DNA from: Chitinophaga deserti
GTDB lineage: Bacteria > Bacteroidota > Bacteroidia > Chitinophagales > Chitinophagaceae
NCBI RefSeq assembly: GCF_003149455.1
Contig: NZ_QFFK01000010.1
Coordinates: 184,342 to 248,341 of the forward strand
Direction: 5' to 3'
Length of the DNA stretch: 64,000 bases
Shown here piece by piece: positions 44,829-53,884 of this stretch; positions within the stretch are counted from its first letter, which is position 1; every line of letters begins with the position of its first letter. The translations under genes and the position numbers were made by a program. The notes beneath the pieces were generated by a model that saw only the letters and a program-made list of their open reading frames with translations, made no database searches and was not told the origin of the DNA.

Positions 44829-45617
44829 ATGCTTTCCCGGACCCTTTCCTTTTGCCTTTTAGCCATCGGCTTCTTTTCCTGTAAGAAATCAGAGATATTA
44901 AATCCACCACCGATTACACGGGTAGACAGTGTGTCGATCCGTTATACCAAACAGGGCAGCCTGGTTACGCCGGTTCCGGGAGCGATCCCCGGGGATATGA
45001 AGTACGCGCTTCTATGGTCCGGACATGCAGCTGTGGCCAGATGGGGCGTTTTTACTCCGGGAAGCGGCACAACATGGGGCAGCTTTACATATATGCTGTA
45101 TGATGGAGTAGAATATGCGAAGGATACTATCTTTATTCGTACTTACAGTTTAATGGCCTCTTCCGTAGTACCAACCAATATTCGGAAAATTGTTGTGCAG
45201 CGTGGCCGACTGCATATGCTGATTAATACTACTACCGGCGAAACCACGCAGTTTTACTTTAAAGGAAAGGATAAGCTGGCTTATACAGAGAAGCGCCGTA
45301 ACAACATAATGACCCGTACGGAATATCTGCACGATAATAAAGGCAATGTGAAAACAATTACTATTGATAAGTATGAGAATGAAAGACTGTTTGCGCATGA
45401 GGTAACCGTTTTCCTTGAATATGATGATAAACTCAATCCGCTGAAAGGACTGATATTGTGGGAAGATATGCTAGACCGTGCCCAGTCTGATAATAATCCA
45501 TTAAGAGGTTACCAGCATGGTTATCATGAAAACGGCGGGTTGCGTGGTGAATACAGGAGTACTTTTACCTATAATTATAAATATACTCCGAAGGGCTATG
45601 CGGATTTCAGCCAGTAG
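44829..45617 (+). CDS. Hypothetical lipoprotein, 262 aa
   Basis: Signal peptide with Cys at residue 18 (FFSC) followed by KKSE, the usual Bacteroidota lipoprotein start. The mature part is beta-rich with YD/RHS-like strings (KDKLAYTEKRRNNIMTRTEYL, HDNKGNVKTITID), resembling DUF4595-type lipoproteins, but I cannot assign a family. The 199 bp upstream hold a terminator and no gene. A strong hairpin follows its stop. Confidence 0.65.
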   Translation: MLSRTLSFCLLAIGFFSCKKSEILNPPPITRVDSVSIRYTKQGSLVTPVPGAIPGDMKYALLWSGHAAVARWGVFTPGSGTTWGSFTYMLYDGVEYAKDTIFIRTYSLMASSVVPTNIRKIVVQRGRLHMLINTTTGETTQFYFKGKDKLAYTEKRRNNIMTRTEYLHDNKGNVKTITIDKYENERLFAHEVTVFLEYDDKLNPLKGLILWEDMLDRAQSDNNPLRGYQHGYHENGGLRGEYRSTFTYNYKYTPKGYADFSQ

Positions 45618-45628
45618 CCAACTTTATA

Positions 45629-45673
45629 AATAACAACAGCCGGCATCCTCATGGAGCCGGCTGTTGTTATTTT
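45629..45673. terminator. Bidirectional terminator between lipoprotein and phospholipase C
   Basis: A perfect 13-bp stem: AACAACAGCCGGC (45632-45644) with GCCGGCTGTTGTT (45656-45668), between convergent genes. Confidence 0.88.
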
Positions 45674-45686
45674 GATACCTTACTTA

Positions 45687-48212
45687 TTATGCAATAGCTT
45701 TCCCCATTACAGGATCGGTGATGGTTTCTTTTCCGGTTTCCGCACGGCCGGCAAAACGTTGCGACCATTCGGGGAACTGATCTGCAGTTACACTGAAATC
45801 ATACCAGCCCTTGTATTCGCTGCGGTTTACCATAATATCCTTTTTGGCACCGGGTGCCAGAGTAATGGTATTATCTGATTTTCCGTAACCATGATCCTTC
45901 AGAGTAACCTTCAGCGATTTGCCACTACGGTTTTCCAGCTGGAGGAAAATGTTACCACTGGGACCTTTCGATTTACCGGTAGTTTCATACATACAATCCA
46001 CACGCAGCCCCGGATCCTGTTTGCTACCACGGAACTCGCGGTAGAAACCATTTGGCCCGTGGAGCCTCAGTACGTATTTACCGGATGCGAAATCGGAGAG
46101 GGGCCAATCGTAAGTAAGCTGGTCGCCGGCTTTTGCTGCGAAATGCCAGTTGCGGCATACTTCCCCTGCAAAGCTTTCCGGTGCATAAACAGTAAACGGA
46201 GAGCCGGACGATTTTTGGCCGAAAAGTTTATTACCCGCACCCATGCGGATTACAAATACCTCTCGCTTCGCATCCCATTCACCTGCAGCGTGCAGTTCAT
46301 AGGGCAGTCCGCATGCAGGACGGGTACCTGTTTCCTGCCGTGCCAGCGGATTGGCAGTTTCAGGATGTGCAATCATACGCTCCAGCTCTTCTCCACGGAT
46401 TTCGCGGAAGCCGGAGGGCAGGTCTTTAAACTGGGCGCTATATATCGTTTCCACGAATTTTTTCTGATCGAGGAAAGGCAGTTTGGAAGAAGGTACGGCA
46501 TCCGTTTCGCTGAATGCCGAAGTTAGATCGCCACAGATGGTACGGCGCCATTCACTGATGTTTCCGCTCTTTATTTTCTTATTGAATTTGCGCTGTACGA
46601 ATGTTTCAAGGAATTGAAGGGTGGATGTATGGTCAAATACCTCAGAGCAAACTTTGCCGCCACGGCTCCATGGCGAGGCGATGATGAGCGGAACCCTGTA
46701 ACCCAGGCCTATCGGTGCTTCGCGGGCATGCTTTTCGGCAACGCCCTGTGCCAGTTCGTTCTTCAGGCGTACGTGTTCAATTTCCGTATCAATCCCGGCA
46801 GATACTTTGCCTGTTCCGGGTTTGTTGCTGTCAGGTATAGAGAAGGGAGGCACGTGGTCATAGTAACCATCGTTTTCATCGTAGGTAACAATGAAAATGG
46901 TCTTCTTCCATACCTCGGGATTTTTGGTGAGAATGTCCATCACTTCAGACACATACCAGGCTCCATACCAGGGGGCACTGGGGTGATCGGAGAAGTTCTG
47001 CGGACTGGCCAGCCAGGATACTGTTGGTAATTTGCTTTCCTCCACATCTTTCCGGAACTGCCAGAACAGATCTCCTGCGGGCACAGGCAGCTTACGTTGG
47101 TTACCATTATCATCATATTCCAATTGAGAAAGTTTCCTGAACTGGGGATCGTTTTTATTGATGACGAATGCACGGTGGAAAAGATCTTTCTGTCCGGCAG
47201 ACAGTTTAGCGTAGCTCTCTGCACTCCATTGGGCCATTTCTGCCGTGGCATTATCGAGCGCTTCCTGTTTCTTTTTGATGGCCGCCTTGTTTTTGCGGGC
47301 GGTTTCTTCAGAAGAAGGGCTCGCTTCATTCAATGCGCGTATTTCGGCCGGTAATTCATCCAGCTGCTTTTGCAGGTTGGTAACATAGCGGTCGGAGAAT
47401 TTCACGTTGTATACCTTAAAGAACTCTAGCAGGTTGCAGCCGAAGTTGGCCAGCCAGGAACGTTCTTCTCCCACAAAACCGCCTCCGCACGACAAATCGT
47501 TCTGGTAGAACTTCCAGTTTACACCGTTTTGAGAGAGCAGTTCCGGGAAGGTTTCCCAGCCCAGTTTACCATAGCTGTAATCAGTATTGCGGATGTGTGC
47601 TTTGGCCTCGCCGTTTTCGGGAACGGTGATTTTACCTGTCCAGAAGAACGAGCGGTTAGGCGTAGTGCTGGTCATGGCAGAGCAGAAATTCTGATCGCAG
47701 ATGGTAAAAGCATCAGCAAGGGCATAGTTGAACGGGATATCCTCGCGGGTGTGATACCCCAGTGTAAGGGGCATGTTGTGCCAGTTGGCTTTGCCGGATT
47801 GCTTCACGAGCAGCCATTTGTCATACTTGCCCTTATTGTTGGCATCCACCTGATCGTGACGCCCATGGGGGAGTGCGCCCATCCAGGTGCTTTTACTGTC
47901 TTTCAGATCGAGCCGGAAGGGAGAGTAGGTTTTCCCTTCTTTATCGGTTTGCAGCCATACCGGTTTCCTGTCGGGTAAGGTGATGGCACGGGGATCATTA
48001 AAGCCGCGGACGCCCTGGAGGGTGCCGAAGCAGTGATCGAACGACCGGTTTTCCTGCATGAGGATGACGATATGTTCGGCATCGGCCCAGCTGGTGCCTG
48101 GTGCCGGTTCGATAGCCAGCGCGCGCTGTATGGAGCCGGGCATAAAAGTAGACAGGCCTGCTGCGCCTGATAATAGCATTGATTTCCGGAGGAATTCCCT
48201 TCTGTTATCCAT
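45687..48212 (-). CDS. Phosphocholine-specific phospholipase C
   Basis: 841 aa, exported. The N-terminus MDNRREFLRKSMLLSGAAG is a Tat-type signal (twin Arg). The phosphoesterase domain opens with EHIVILMQENRSFDHCFGTL, carries YDENDGYYDHV, and is followed by two C-terminal ~85-residue beta domains (DUF756 type). This is the acid-phosphatase-like PLC family (EC 3.1.4.3), which cleaves phosphatidylcholine or sphingomyelin. The frame is open to 48434, but the Tat signal sets the start at 48212. May supply phosphate or act on host or soil-derived lipids. Confidence 0.92.
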   Translation of the reverse strand: MDNRREFLRKSMLLSGAAGLSTFMPGSIQRALAIEPAPGTSWADAEHIVILMQENRSFDHCFGTLQGVRGFNDPRAITLPDRKPVWLQTDKEGKTYSPFRLDLKDSKSTWMGALPHGRHDQVDANNKGKYDKWLLVKQSGKANWHNMPLTLGYHTREDIPFNYALADAFTICDQNFCSAMTSTTPNRSFFWTGKITVPENGEAKAHIRNTDYSYGKLGWETFPELLSQNGVNWKFYQNDLSCGGGFVGEERSWLANFGCNLLEFFKVYNVKFSDRYVTNLQKQLDELPAEIRALNEASPSSEETARKNKAAIKKKQEALDNATAEMAQWSAESYAKLSAGQKDLFHRAFVINKNDPQFRKLSQLEYDDNGNQRKLPVPAGDLFWQFRKDVEESKLPTVSWLASPQNFSDHPSAPWYGAWYVSEVMDILTKNPEVWKKTIFIVTYDENDGYYDHVPPFSIPDSNKPGTGKVSAGIDTEIEHVRLKNELAQGVAEKHAREAPIGLGYRVPLIIASPWSRGGKVCSEVFDHTSTLQFLETFVQRKFNKKIKSGNISEWRRTICGDLTSAFSETDAVPSSKLPFLDQKKFVETIYSAQFKDLPSGFREIRGEELERMIAHPETANPLARQETGTRPACGLPYELHAAGEWDAKREVFVIRMGAGNKLFGQKSSGSPFTVYAPESFAGEVCRNWHFAAKAGDQLTYDWPLSDFASGKYVLRLHGPNGFYREFRGSKQDPGLRVDCMYETTGKSKGPSGNIFLQLENRSGKSLKVTLKDHGYGKSDNTITLAPGAKKDIMVNRSEYKGWYDFSVTADQFPEWSQRFAGRAETGKETITDPVMGKAIA

Positions 48213-48367
48213 GGTAAACGTGGTTTGTGCAGATATAGGGAGGTAAAATAGTAAAAAACATTTTTTAAGTATATTAAAATAATATGAACGGATATGAAAC
48301 CTTAAAATGAAACCCATTCCTACCACATAACATATTTTTAAAGCGGGCTGACATGCTCCCGCCGTTC

Positions 48368-48535
48368 TTCTGTGAACTTCCTGTGATCCTTCAGTGATAT
48401 GCTGTGTTGGCAAGGGTTTGAGGGCATCCTCCATCCATCCTCCATCCGTGTTCAGCCGCAGTAAGGGTTTGATGGTGTTTGGATGGAGGATGGAAGAAGG
48501 TTGGATGGAGGATCGCTGAAGGTTCGCTGAAGCAA
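48368..48535. repeat. GC-richer 11-bp periodic array with inverted arms
   Basis: The 441-bp gap between phospholipase C and the sigma factor holds no gene but has a repeat array. Left side: TTCTGTGAACT, TCCTGTGATCC, TTCAGTGATAT (48368-48400, strictly 11 bp apart) and ATCCTCCATCC twice in tandem (48426-48447). Right side, inverse sense and unbroken 11-bp phase: GGATGGAGGAT (48481), GGAAGAAGGTT (48492), GGATGGAGGAT (48503), CGCTGAAGGTT (48514), CGCTGAAGCAA (48525). AAGGGTTTGA occurs at 48412 and 48463. Confidence 0.8.
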
Positions 48536-48653
48536 TGACGGTGCAAAAAATGCCATGCGGAATTACCGCGGGAATTTTTTTAACTTAGGGCATCGGAATC
48601 AACCATCAGACTTACATAAGACTACAGCATTCATTCGGGGTTAAGCATACGTT

Positions 48654-49199
48654 ATGGATCAAGCTCCAGACACACTATTGGTAGACCGGCTGAAAGAGGG
48701 AGACGTTACCGCATTCGACGCATTGTTCCTGAAATATTATAAGGTGCTATGCGCCAATGCTTTCTGGTTTCTTCAACAGGAACAGGAGGCGAAGGACCTC
48801 GTACAGACTTTCTTCATGGACATATGGGACAAGAAATTGTATTTCCAGTTTAACGGGGATGTGAAAGGCTATTTACATATGGCCGTGAAAAACCGTTGCC
48901 TGAATCATATGAAAAGAGAGAAGATCCGCGAAGGGCATCAGGAGGCGTTTTCGAACCTGCAGGATGAGAGCTGGAGGCCGGAGCAGGAGGGGAGCGGCGG
49001 AGAGTACTACCGGCAGCTGCAATCCTCATTAGAACAGGTGACGGGACAAAAGCGCATGGCTATTCACATGGTATACATGGAAGGCAAGCGCTATCAGGAA
49101 GCTGCAGACGAGATGGGCATCAGCGTCAACTCTTTCAAAACGCACCTGAAGCGGGGGCTGAAACTCCTGCGGTCGGTGATTCATCAGAAAAAACCATAA
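48654..49199 (+). CDS. ECF-type RNA polymerase sigma-70 factor
   Basis: 181 aa with region 2 (FDALFLKYYKVLCANAFWFL ... DLVQTFFMDIWDK) and region 4 (VYMEGKRYQEAADEMGISVNSFKTHLKRGLKLLR). The adjacent FecR and SusC with an STN domain form the usual trans-envelope cascade, in which ligand binding at SusC frees the sigma factor from FecR to activate susC expression. Confidence 0.93.
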   Translation: MDQAPDTLLVDRLKEGDVTAFDALFLKYYKVLCANAFWFLQQEQEAKDLVQTFFMDIWDKKLYFQFNGDVKGYLHMAVKNRCLNHMKREKIREGHQEAFSNLQDESWRPEQEGSGGEYYRQLQSSLEQVTGQKRMAIHMVYMEGKRYQEAADEMGISVNSFKTHLKRGLKLLRSVIHQKKP

Positions 49200-49214
49200 C
49201 TTGTTAACCGAATC

Positions 49215-50333
49215 ATGGAGTACCAGGATCACATATTTCAATTATATATGCACAAGCTTTCCGGTGAACTTTCGCCGGAAGAGGAAGCCGGCATTGAACG
49301 GAAGCTGGAAGAAGATCCTGCTTTCCGGGAAGCCTGGGAAGCCCTCACTGCCGATGCCCGCTCACAACGTACCGCTGTTTATGTGAAAGCAGTTGTGCCC
49401 GATGAAGGGCTTGCCGAAATGAGGCAGCGCAGGCCGGAAAAGCGCATTTCCCGCAGCTGGGTACCATATGCTGCCGCAGCAGTGCTCCTGGGGGCAGGTA
49501 TATGGCTTGCAGCCCGTTTATACACTCCGCAACAACCAGCGTTCACGGCAAAAAATGCTGTTGCTCCAATTCCCGGAGTAAGCCTCACACTGGCCAATGG
49601 CAAAACAGTCCATTTTCATCCGGACAGTTCCACACAAACCGTGGCGCTCGATCAGGCAACCCTCCGCTCCGACAACGGCCAGCTTAACTACGAAAGCAGG
49701 GATACCACCGTTACCGTACTCAACGTACCTGCAGGCGGCAACTACCGCCTGATGCTTTCCGATGGTACTGAGGTTTGGCTTAATGCCTCCTCCCGCCTCC
49801 ATTTCCCTTTTAACTTCGGAAGCAATACCCGGGAAGTGACCGTGGAAGGAGAAGCTTATTTCAAAGTGGCCAAAGAAGCGAACCGTCCTTTTATAGTACA
49901 TACCCGGCAAGCCGATGTACAGGTACTGGGTACCTCTTTTAACGTAAACACCTACACACCCGGCAACGATAAAACTGCGTTGGTCGAGGGCAGTGTGCAG
50001 TTACAGGCACGCAATGGCCAAAAGCTAAAGCTGGAACCGGGGCAGCAGGCAGAAGCCAGCGGCTCGGCGCTTCATGCAGCTCCCTTTGAGGCCGAGGAAG
50101 TACTCAGCTGGATGAAAGGCATCGCATATTACCACCGGGCTTCCATACCCGAACTTATGGAGGAGGCATCCCGGTTTTACGGGCTATCCTTTACAGCGGC
50201 ACCCGGCAAATTCAACGATGTTCAGGTTACCGGCCTGATGGACAGGGCACGGCTGCAGGAATTCCTGAACGATCTGACCATTACCACCGGTGGCACCATA
50301 GACTACGACGGGCAAACCGTTAAAGTGCACTAA
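49215..50333 (+). CDS. FecR-family anti-sigma factor
   Basis: 372 aa: a cytosolic N-terminal part (to ~75) that would bind the sigma factor, one membrane helix (YAAAAVLLGAGIWLAARLY), a periplasmic FecR domain (LMLSDGTEVWLNASSRLHFPF, VEGEAYFKV, VLGTSFNVNTY) and a C-terminal DUF4974-type domain (SIPELMEEASRFYGLSF). It starts 15 bp after the sigma gene. Confidence 0.93.
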   Translation: MEYQDHIFQLYMHKLSGELSPEEEAGIERKLEEDPAFREAWEALTADARSQRTAVYVKAVVPDEGLAEMRQRRPEKRISRSWVPYAAAAVLLGAGIWLAARLYTPQQPAFTAKNAVAPIPGVSLTLANGKTVHFHPDSSTQTVALDQATLRSDNGQLNYESRDTTVTVLNVPAGGNYRLMLSDGTEVWLNASSRLHFPFNFGSNTREVTVEGEAYFKVAKEANRPFIVHTRQADVQVLGTSFNVNTYTPGNDKTALVEGSVQLQARNGQKLKLEPGQQAEASGSALHAAPFEAEEVLSWMKGIAYYHRASIPELMEEASRFYGLSFTAAPGKFNDVQVTGLMDRARLQEFLNDLTITTGGTIDYDGQTVKVH

Positions 50334-50370
50334 TCCATTCTTCCCCCCACAGAAAAAAAACTTTTACAGA

Positions 50371-50394
50371 CTGTCACCCGAATTGAGGTGGCAG
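50371..50394. promoter_or_regulatory. Candidate control element upstream of susC
   Basis: Near-perfect inverted repeat CTGTCACC / GGTGGCAG (one mismatch) in the fecR-susC gap, 47 bp before the ATG. It could be part of the ECF promoter or an attenuator; this is inferred from position only. Confidence 0.3.
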
Positions 50395-50440
50395 TTGTAG
50401 TTATGTTGATTTGATATCAACCAAAACCAATTTTTTCCAC

Positions 50441-53400
50441 ATGAGAAAATGTATGCGCAATTGCCGGCAGGCAGTGCGATCCCTGGTGATTTTATGTCTG
50501 ATGTTTTCCACGTTGATTCCCGCATTCGCGCAGGTACAGGACCCTGCCCTGCAGAAAGCGGTGAATATCTCGGGAAAAGATATGTCTATCCTCCAGGTGT
50601 TCCGCTCCATTAAGAAACAAACGGGTTTAACGCTGGTGTACAGTAACCAGCTGTTGAACGACAACGAAAAGCTGGATCTGAATTTCCGGAATGCAAAGTT
50701 GCAGGAGGTACTGGATTTTGTGCTGAAAGGGCGCAATGTAGTGTACCAGGTGCGCAGCAACCGTATTGTTCTCGACCGTAAACCTGCCCCACCGGTAACC
50801 AAACCGGTAGTAGCGCAGGAAGAAGCGCCGAAGGAAGCTACCGTGCGCGGGCAGGTGATGGATCCTGAAGGGAATCCGCTGCCCGGAGCTACGGTGGCGG
50901 TTAACGGCACTTCGCGCGGAACGGCTACCGATGAAATGGGGGTGTTCAGCATCACGGTCAGCAACGGCCAGGTGCTGCGCGTGGCCATGATAGGTATGAC
51001 GCCCGTTGAGGTTCCCTACACCGGCCAGCGTACATTGAAAGTGACGCTCTCCGCCAAAGTTGATAAGCTGAATGAGGTGGTAATTGTTGGTTTTGGTAAA
51101 CAGAAGAAAGTAACCGTTACTGGTTCCGTTGCTTCCGTTAACATGGCGGATATGCGTACGCCGGTAATCAGTCTTACCAATGCCCTCGCAGGAAAGGTAG
51201 CTGGTGTGATCAGTATGCAGAGCGGTGGTGGCGAACCGGGTTATGATAACCCTACTTTCACGCTCCGTGGTATCGGCACCTTCGCCGGTAGCGTGAGCCC
51301 GCTGATCATTGTGGACGGTGTGCAGCGGCATGACGTGAACAGTACCTACGGTGGTGCTTTCAATAATATTGACCCTGAAGATATCCAGAGCATATCGCTC
51401 CTGAAAGATGCATCGGCCACGGCAGTGTACGGAGCTAAAGGTGCAAACGGTGTGCTTATCATCACCACCAAACGCGGTGTGGCTGGTAAACCTAAAGTTT
51501 CCGCCAAAGCAGAAAGCGGCTTCAACGGGCTTACCCGCCTTCCGGAAATGACGGATGCAGTAACTTATATGAAGCTTCATAACGAAGCCCGTACCAATGA
51601 TGGCAACGCGCCCATGTTCTCCGAAGAACAGATTGCGAAAACTGCCAGCGGCCTTGACCCTTACCTCTACCCGAATGTAAACTGGATAGATAAGATATAT
51701 AAAGACTGGTCGCCCATGACCAATGCAAACGTGAATGTATCCGGTGGGGGAGAATCCATGCGGTACTATGTATCCATGTCCTTTTACAATCAGGACGGGC
51801 AGTACGACGTTTCGAAAGTGAATGGTTACAATCCCAACCTGAATTTCAAGCGTTACGATTTCCGCAGCAATGTGGACCTTAATGTTACCAAAACCACCAC
51901 GTTATCACTGAATCTCGCGGCAATGCTGGTAAACAGCCGCTTCCCGGGGGCCTCTGCAGGTGATATCTGGTACAGCACTTATGCTACCAATCCGATCTCT
52001 TTCCCGGTTTCCTATCCGGGCAACCTCTGGGCCGGGCCTCCCAATACTTCAGGCGTCAACCCTTTCAACCTTGTTCAGAATCAGGGATACGCCACAGAGT
52101 TTAAACCTTCTGTGCAATCTGTACTTTCCCTCACACAGAACCTGGAAGGGCTTGTAAAAGGGCTCACTGCAACCGGCCGTTTTTCATTTGACTCTTATGG
52201 TGAATTTAACACCCAGCGCCGCGGGTTGAATGATCTGTATTATGCCACACGCCGCGATTCTGACGGGAACCTGGTTCTTAACCAAACCCGTATCGGTGAT
52301 AAATTCCTGGGATATGGCAGCGGTTCTTCCGGAGAGCGTATGATGTACCTTGAAGGGAACCTGAGCTACGACCGTTCTTTTGGTCCGCATACTATTGGCG
52401 CGCTGCTGGTAGGTGCTATCCGTAACAGGCAGTGGGGTAATTCAGGCAGTCTGAAGTTTTCCATTCCTTTCCGTAATCAGAATGCGGCTGCCCGTGTTAC
52501 CTACGGCTATAAAGATAAATACCTGCTGGAAGGGAACCTCGGTGCAACTGGCTCTGAGAACTTTGAACAGGGTAAGCGCTGGGGTGTTTTTCCCGCTGCA
52601 TCAGCAGGTTGGGTGATTTCCCGCGAACAGTTTATGGAAAGCCTTCCTGCTTTCTCTCTCCTGAAGCTTCGCTTCTCTATTGGTACTACCGGTAATGATG
52701 CTATTAACGGCGATCGTTTCGGGTACCTGACTTACCTCGATGGTGGCAGGCCGGGTATCTCCTTCGGTAGTCAGCCCACTTATTTTCCCGGTACCGGTGT
52801 AACCGTATTCGGAACTGAAGGCCTGACCTGGGAAACTTCTACCAAAACAAACCTTGGTCTGGATGTAAGTCTGTGGGATAAATTAAACCTCACGTTTGAT
52901 GTATTCAAAGACCGCCGCCGCCAGATCCTCATCAGCCGCAGCTCGATTTCTTCAATTGGTGGCTATCAGGAAAATAATATGTCCATCTTCGCCAATCTCG
53001 GAGAAATGGAGAATAAAGGATTCGACGGAAGTCTGGAATACAATACAAATATTGGGAAAGACGTTTCGCTGCGCCTTTTCGGGAATATCACCTATGCGCG
53101 CAATAAGATCATCAATGCAGACAATCCTACTGCCATTTATCCCTACCAGCAGATTGAAGGCACCATGTTCGGTGAATACCGCGGCTACAAAAGCCTTGGC
53201 CTTTTCAGGGATGAAGATGATGTGAACAGAAGTCCTGATCAGTTGCGCCCTATGCAACCCGGTGATATTAAGTTTGAAGACCTGAACGGTGATGGCAGGA
53301 TTGATGCAAACGACAGAGCGTTCCTCGGTAAATCCACTTTCCCGATCTGGTCTTACGGTTATGGTTTTAACATCGGTTATAAAAGATGGGAAGTATCTGC

Positions 53401-53866
53401 CCTGTTTGCCGGTGTGGCAGACGTGGGTATTATGGCCAATGGTTCCGTTATCAACCGCAACGATGGTACTGCCGTAGGTGTAGGTATTGTACCCTTCGCA
53501 GGTATAGGCCTCTATCCCTCCAGCTTTATTTCCAAAGGTGAAGACCGCTGGACGAAGGAGAATCCCCGGCAGGATGCATGGTATCCCCGCCTTACTGTTA
53601 CCAACGCCAGCGATAACAACTATGTAGATAGTGACTGGTGGTTGAAAGACGGCAGCTTTATGCGGCTTAAACAGGCTTCCATTGCCTATAATATTATTAC
53701 CGCCGCGATGCGGAAGAAGGGTATCAGCACACTGCAGGTATATGCCAACGGCACCAACCTCCTGACCTTCTCCAAGTTTAAACTGTGGGACCCCGAGCTG
53801 GGTTCTTACGGCGCGAGGTATCCTTTTTCCAAGACTATCACCCTCGGGCTGAGGGCGCAATTTTAA
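50441..53866 (+). CDS. SusC/RagA-family TonB-dependent receptor with STN domain
   Basis: 1141-aa outer-membrane transporter. After a signal peptide (to AFAQ) come an STN/secretin domain (FRSIKKQTGLTLVYSNQLL) for signalling to FecR, a carboxypeptidase-like domain (VRGQVMDPEGNPLPGATV), the plug (VVIVGFGKQKKVTVTGSV ... AVYGAKGANGVLIITTKRG) and the barrel ending in TITLGLRAQF. Works with the SusD partner downstream to import a glycan or oligosaccharide. The frame is open to a TTG at 50411; ATG 50441 fits the signal peptide. Confidence 0.96.
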   Translation: MRKCMRNCRQAVRSLVILCLMFSTLIPAFAQVQDPALQKAVNISGKDMSILQVFRSIKKQTGLTLVYSNQLLNDNEKLDLNFRNAKLQEVLDFVLKGRNVVYQVRSNRIVLDRKPAPPVTKPVVAQEEAPKEATVRGQVMDPEGNPLPGATVAVNGTSRGTATDEMGVFSITVSNGQVLRVAMIGMTPVEVPYTGQRTLKVTLSAKVDKLNEVVIVGFGKQKKVTVTGSVASVNMADMRTPVISLTNALAGKVAGVISMQSGGGEPGYDNPTFTLRGIGTFAGSVSPLIIVDGVQRHDVNSTYGGAFNNIDPEDIQSISLLKDASATAVYGAKGANGVLIITTKRGVAGKPKVSAKAESGFNGLTRLPEMTDAVTYMKLHNEARTNDGNAPMFSEEQIAKTASGLDPYLYPNVNWIDKIYKDWSPMTNANVNVSGGGESMRYYVSMSFYNQDGQYDVSKVNGYNPNLNFKRYDFRSNVDLNVTKTTTLSLNLAAMLVNSRFPGASAGDIWYSTYATNPISFPVSYPGNLWAGPPNTSGVNPFNLVQNQGYATEFKPSVQSVLSLTQNLEGLVKGLTATGRFSFDSYGEFNTQRRGLNDLYYATRRDSDGNLVLNQTRIGDKFLGYGSGSSGERMMYLEGNLSYDRSFGPHTIGALLVGAIRNRQWGNSGSLKFSIPFRNQNAAARVTYGYKDKYLLEGNLGATGSENFEQGKRWGVFPAASAGWVISREQFMESLPAFSLLKLRFSIGTTGNDAINGDRFGYLTYLDGGRPGISFGSQPTYFPGTGVTVFGTEGLTWETSTKTNLGLDVSLWDKLNLTFDVFKDRRRQILISRSSISSIGGYQENNMSIFANLGEMENKGFDGSLEYNTNIGKDVSLRLFGNITYARNKIINADNPTAIYPYQQIEGTMFGEYRGYKSLGLFRDEDDVNRSPDQLRPMQPGDIKFEDLNGDGRIDANDRAFLGKSTFPIWSYGYGFNIGYKRWEVSALFAGVADVGIMANGSVINRNDGTAVGVGIVPFAGIGLYPSSFISKGEDRWTKENPRQDAWYPRLTVTNASDNNYVDSDWWLKDGSFMRLKQASIAYNIITAAMRKKGISTLQVYANGTNLLTFSKFKLWDPELGSYGARYPFSKTITLGLRAQF

Positions 53867-53884
53867 CCGCTACAACGATCCGAT

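Noticed and set aside
48426..48513. Insertion-sequence terminal inverted repeats
   Set aside because: The inverted copies enclose only about 35-60 bp with no transposase, and no target-site duplication was found.
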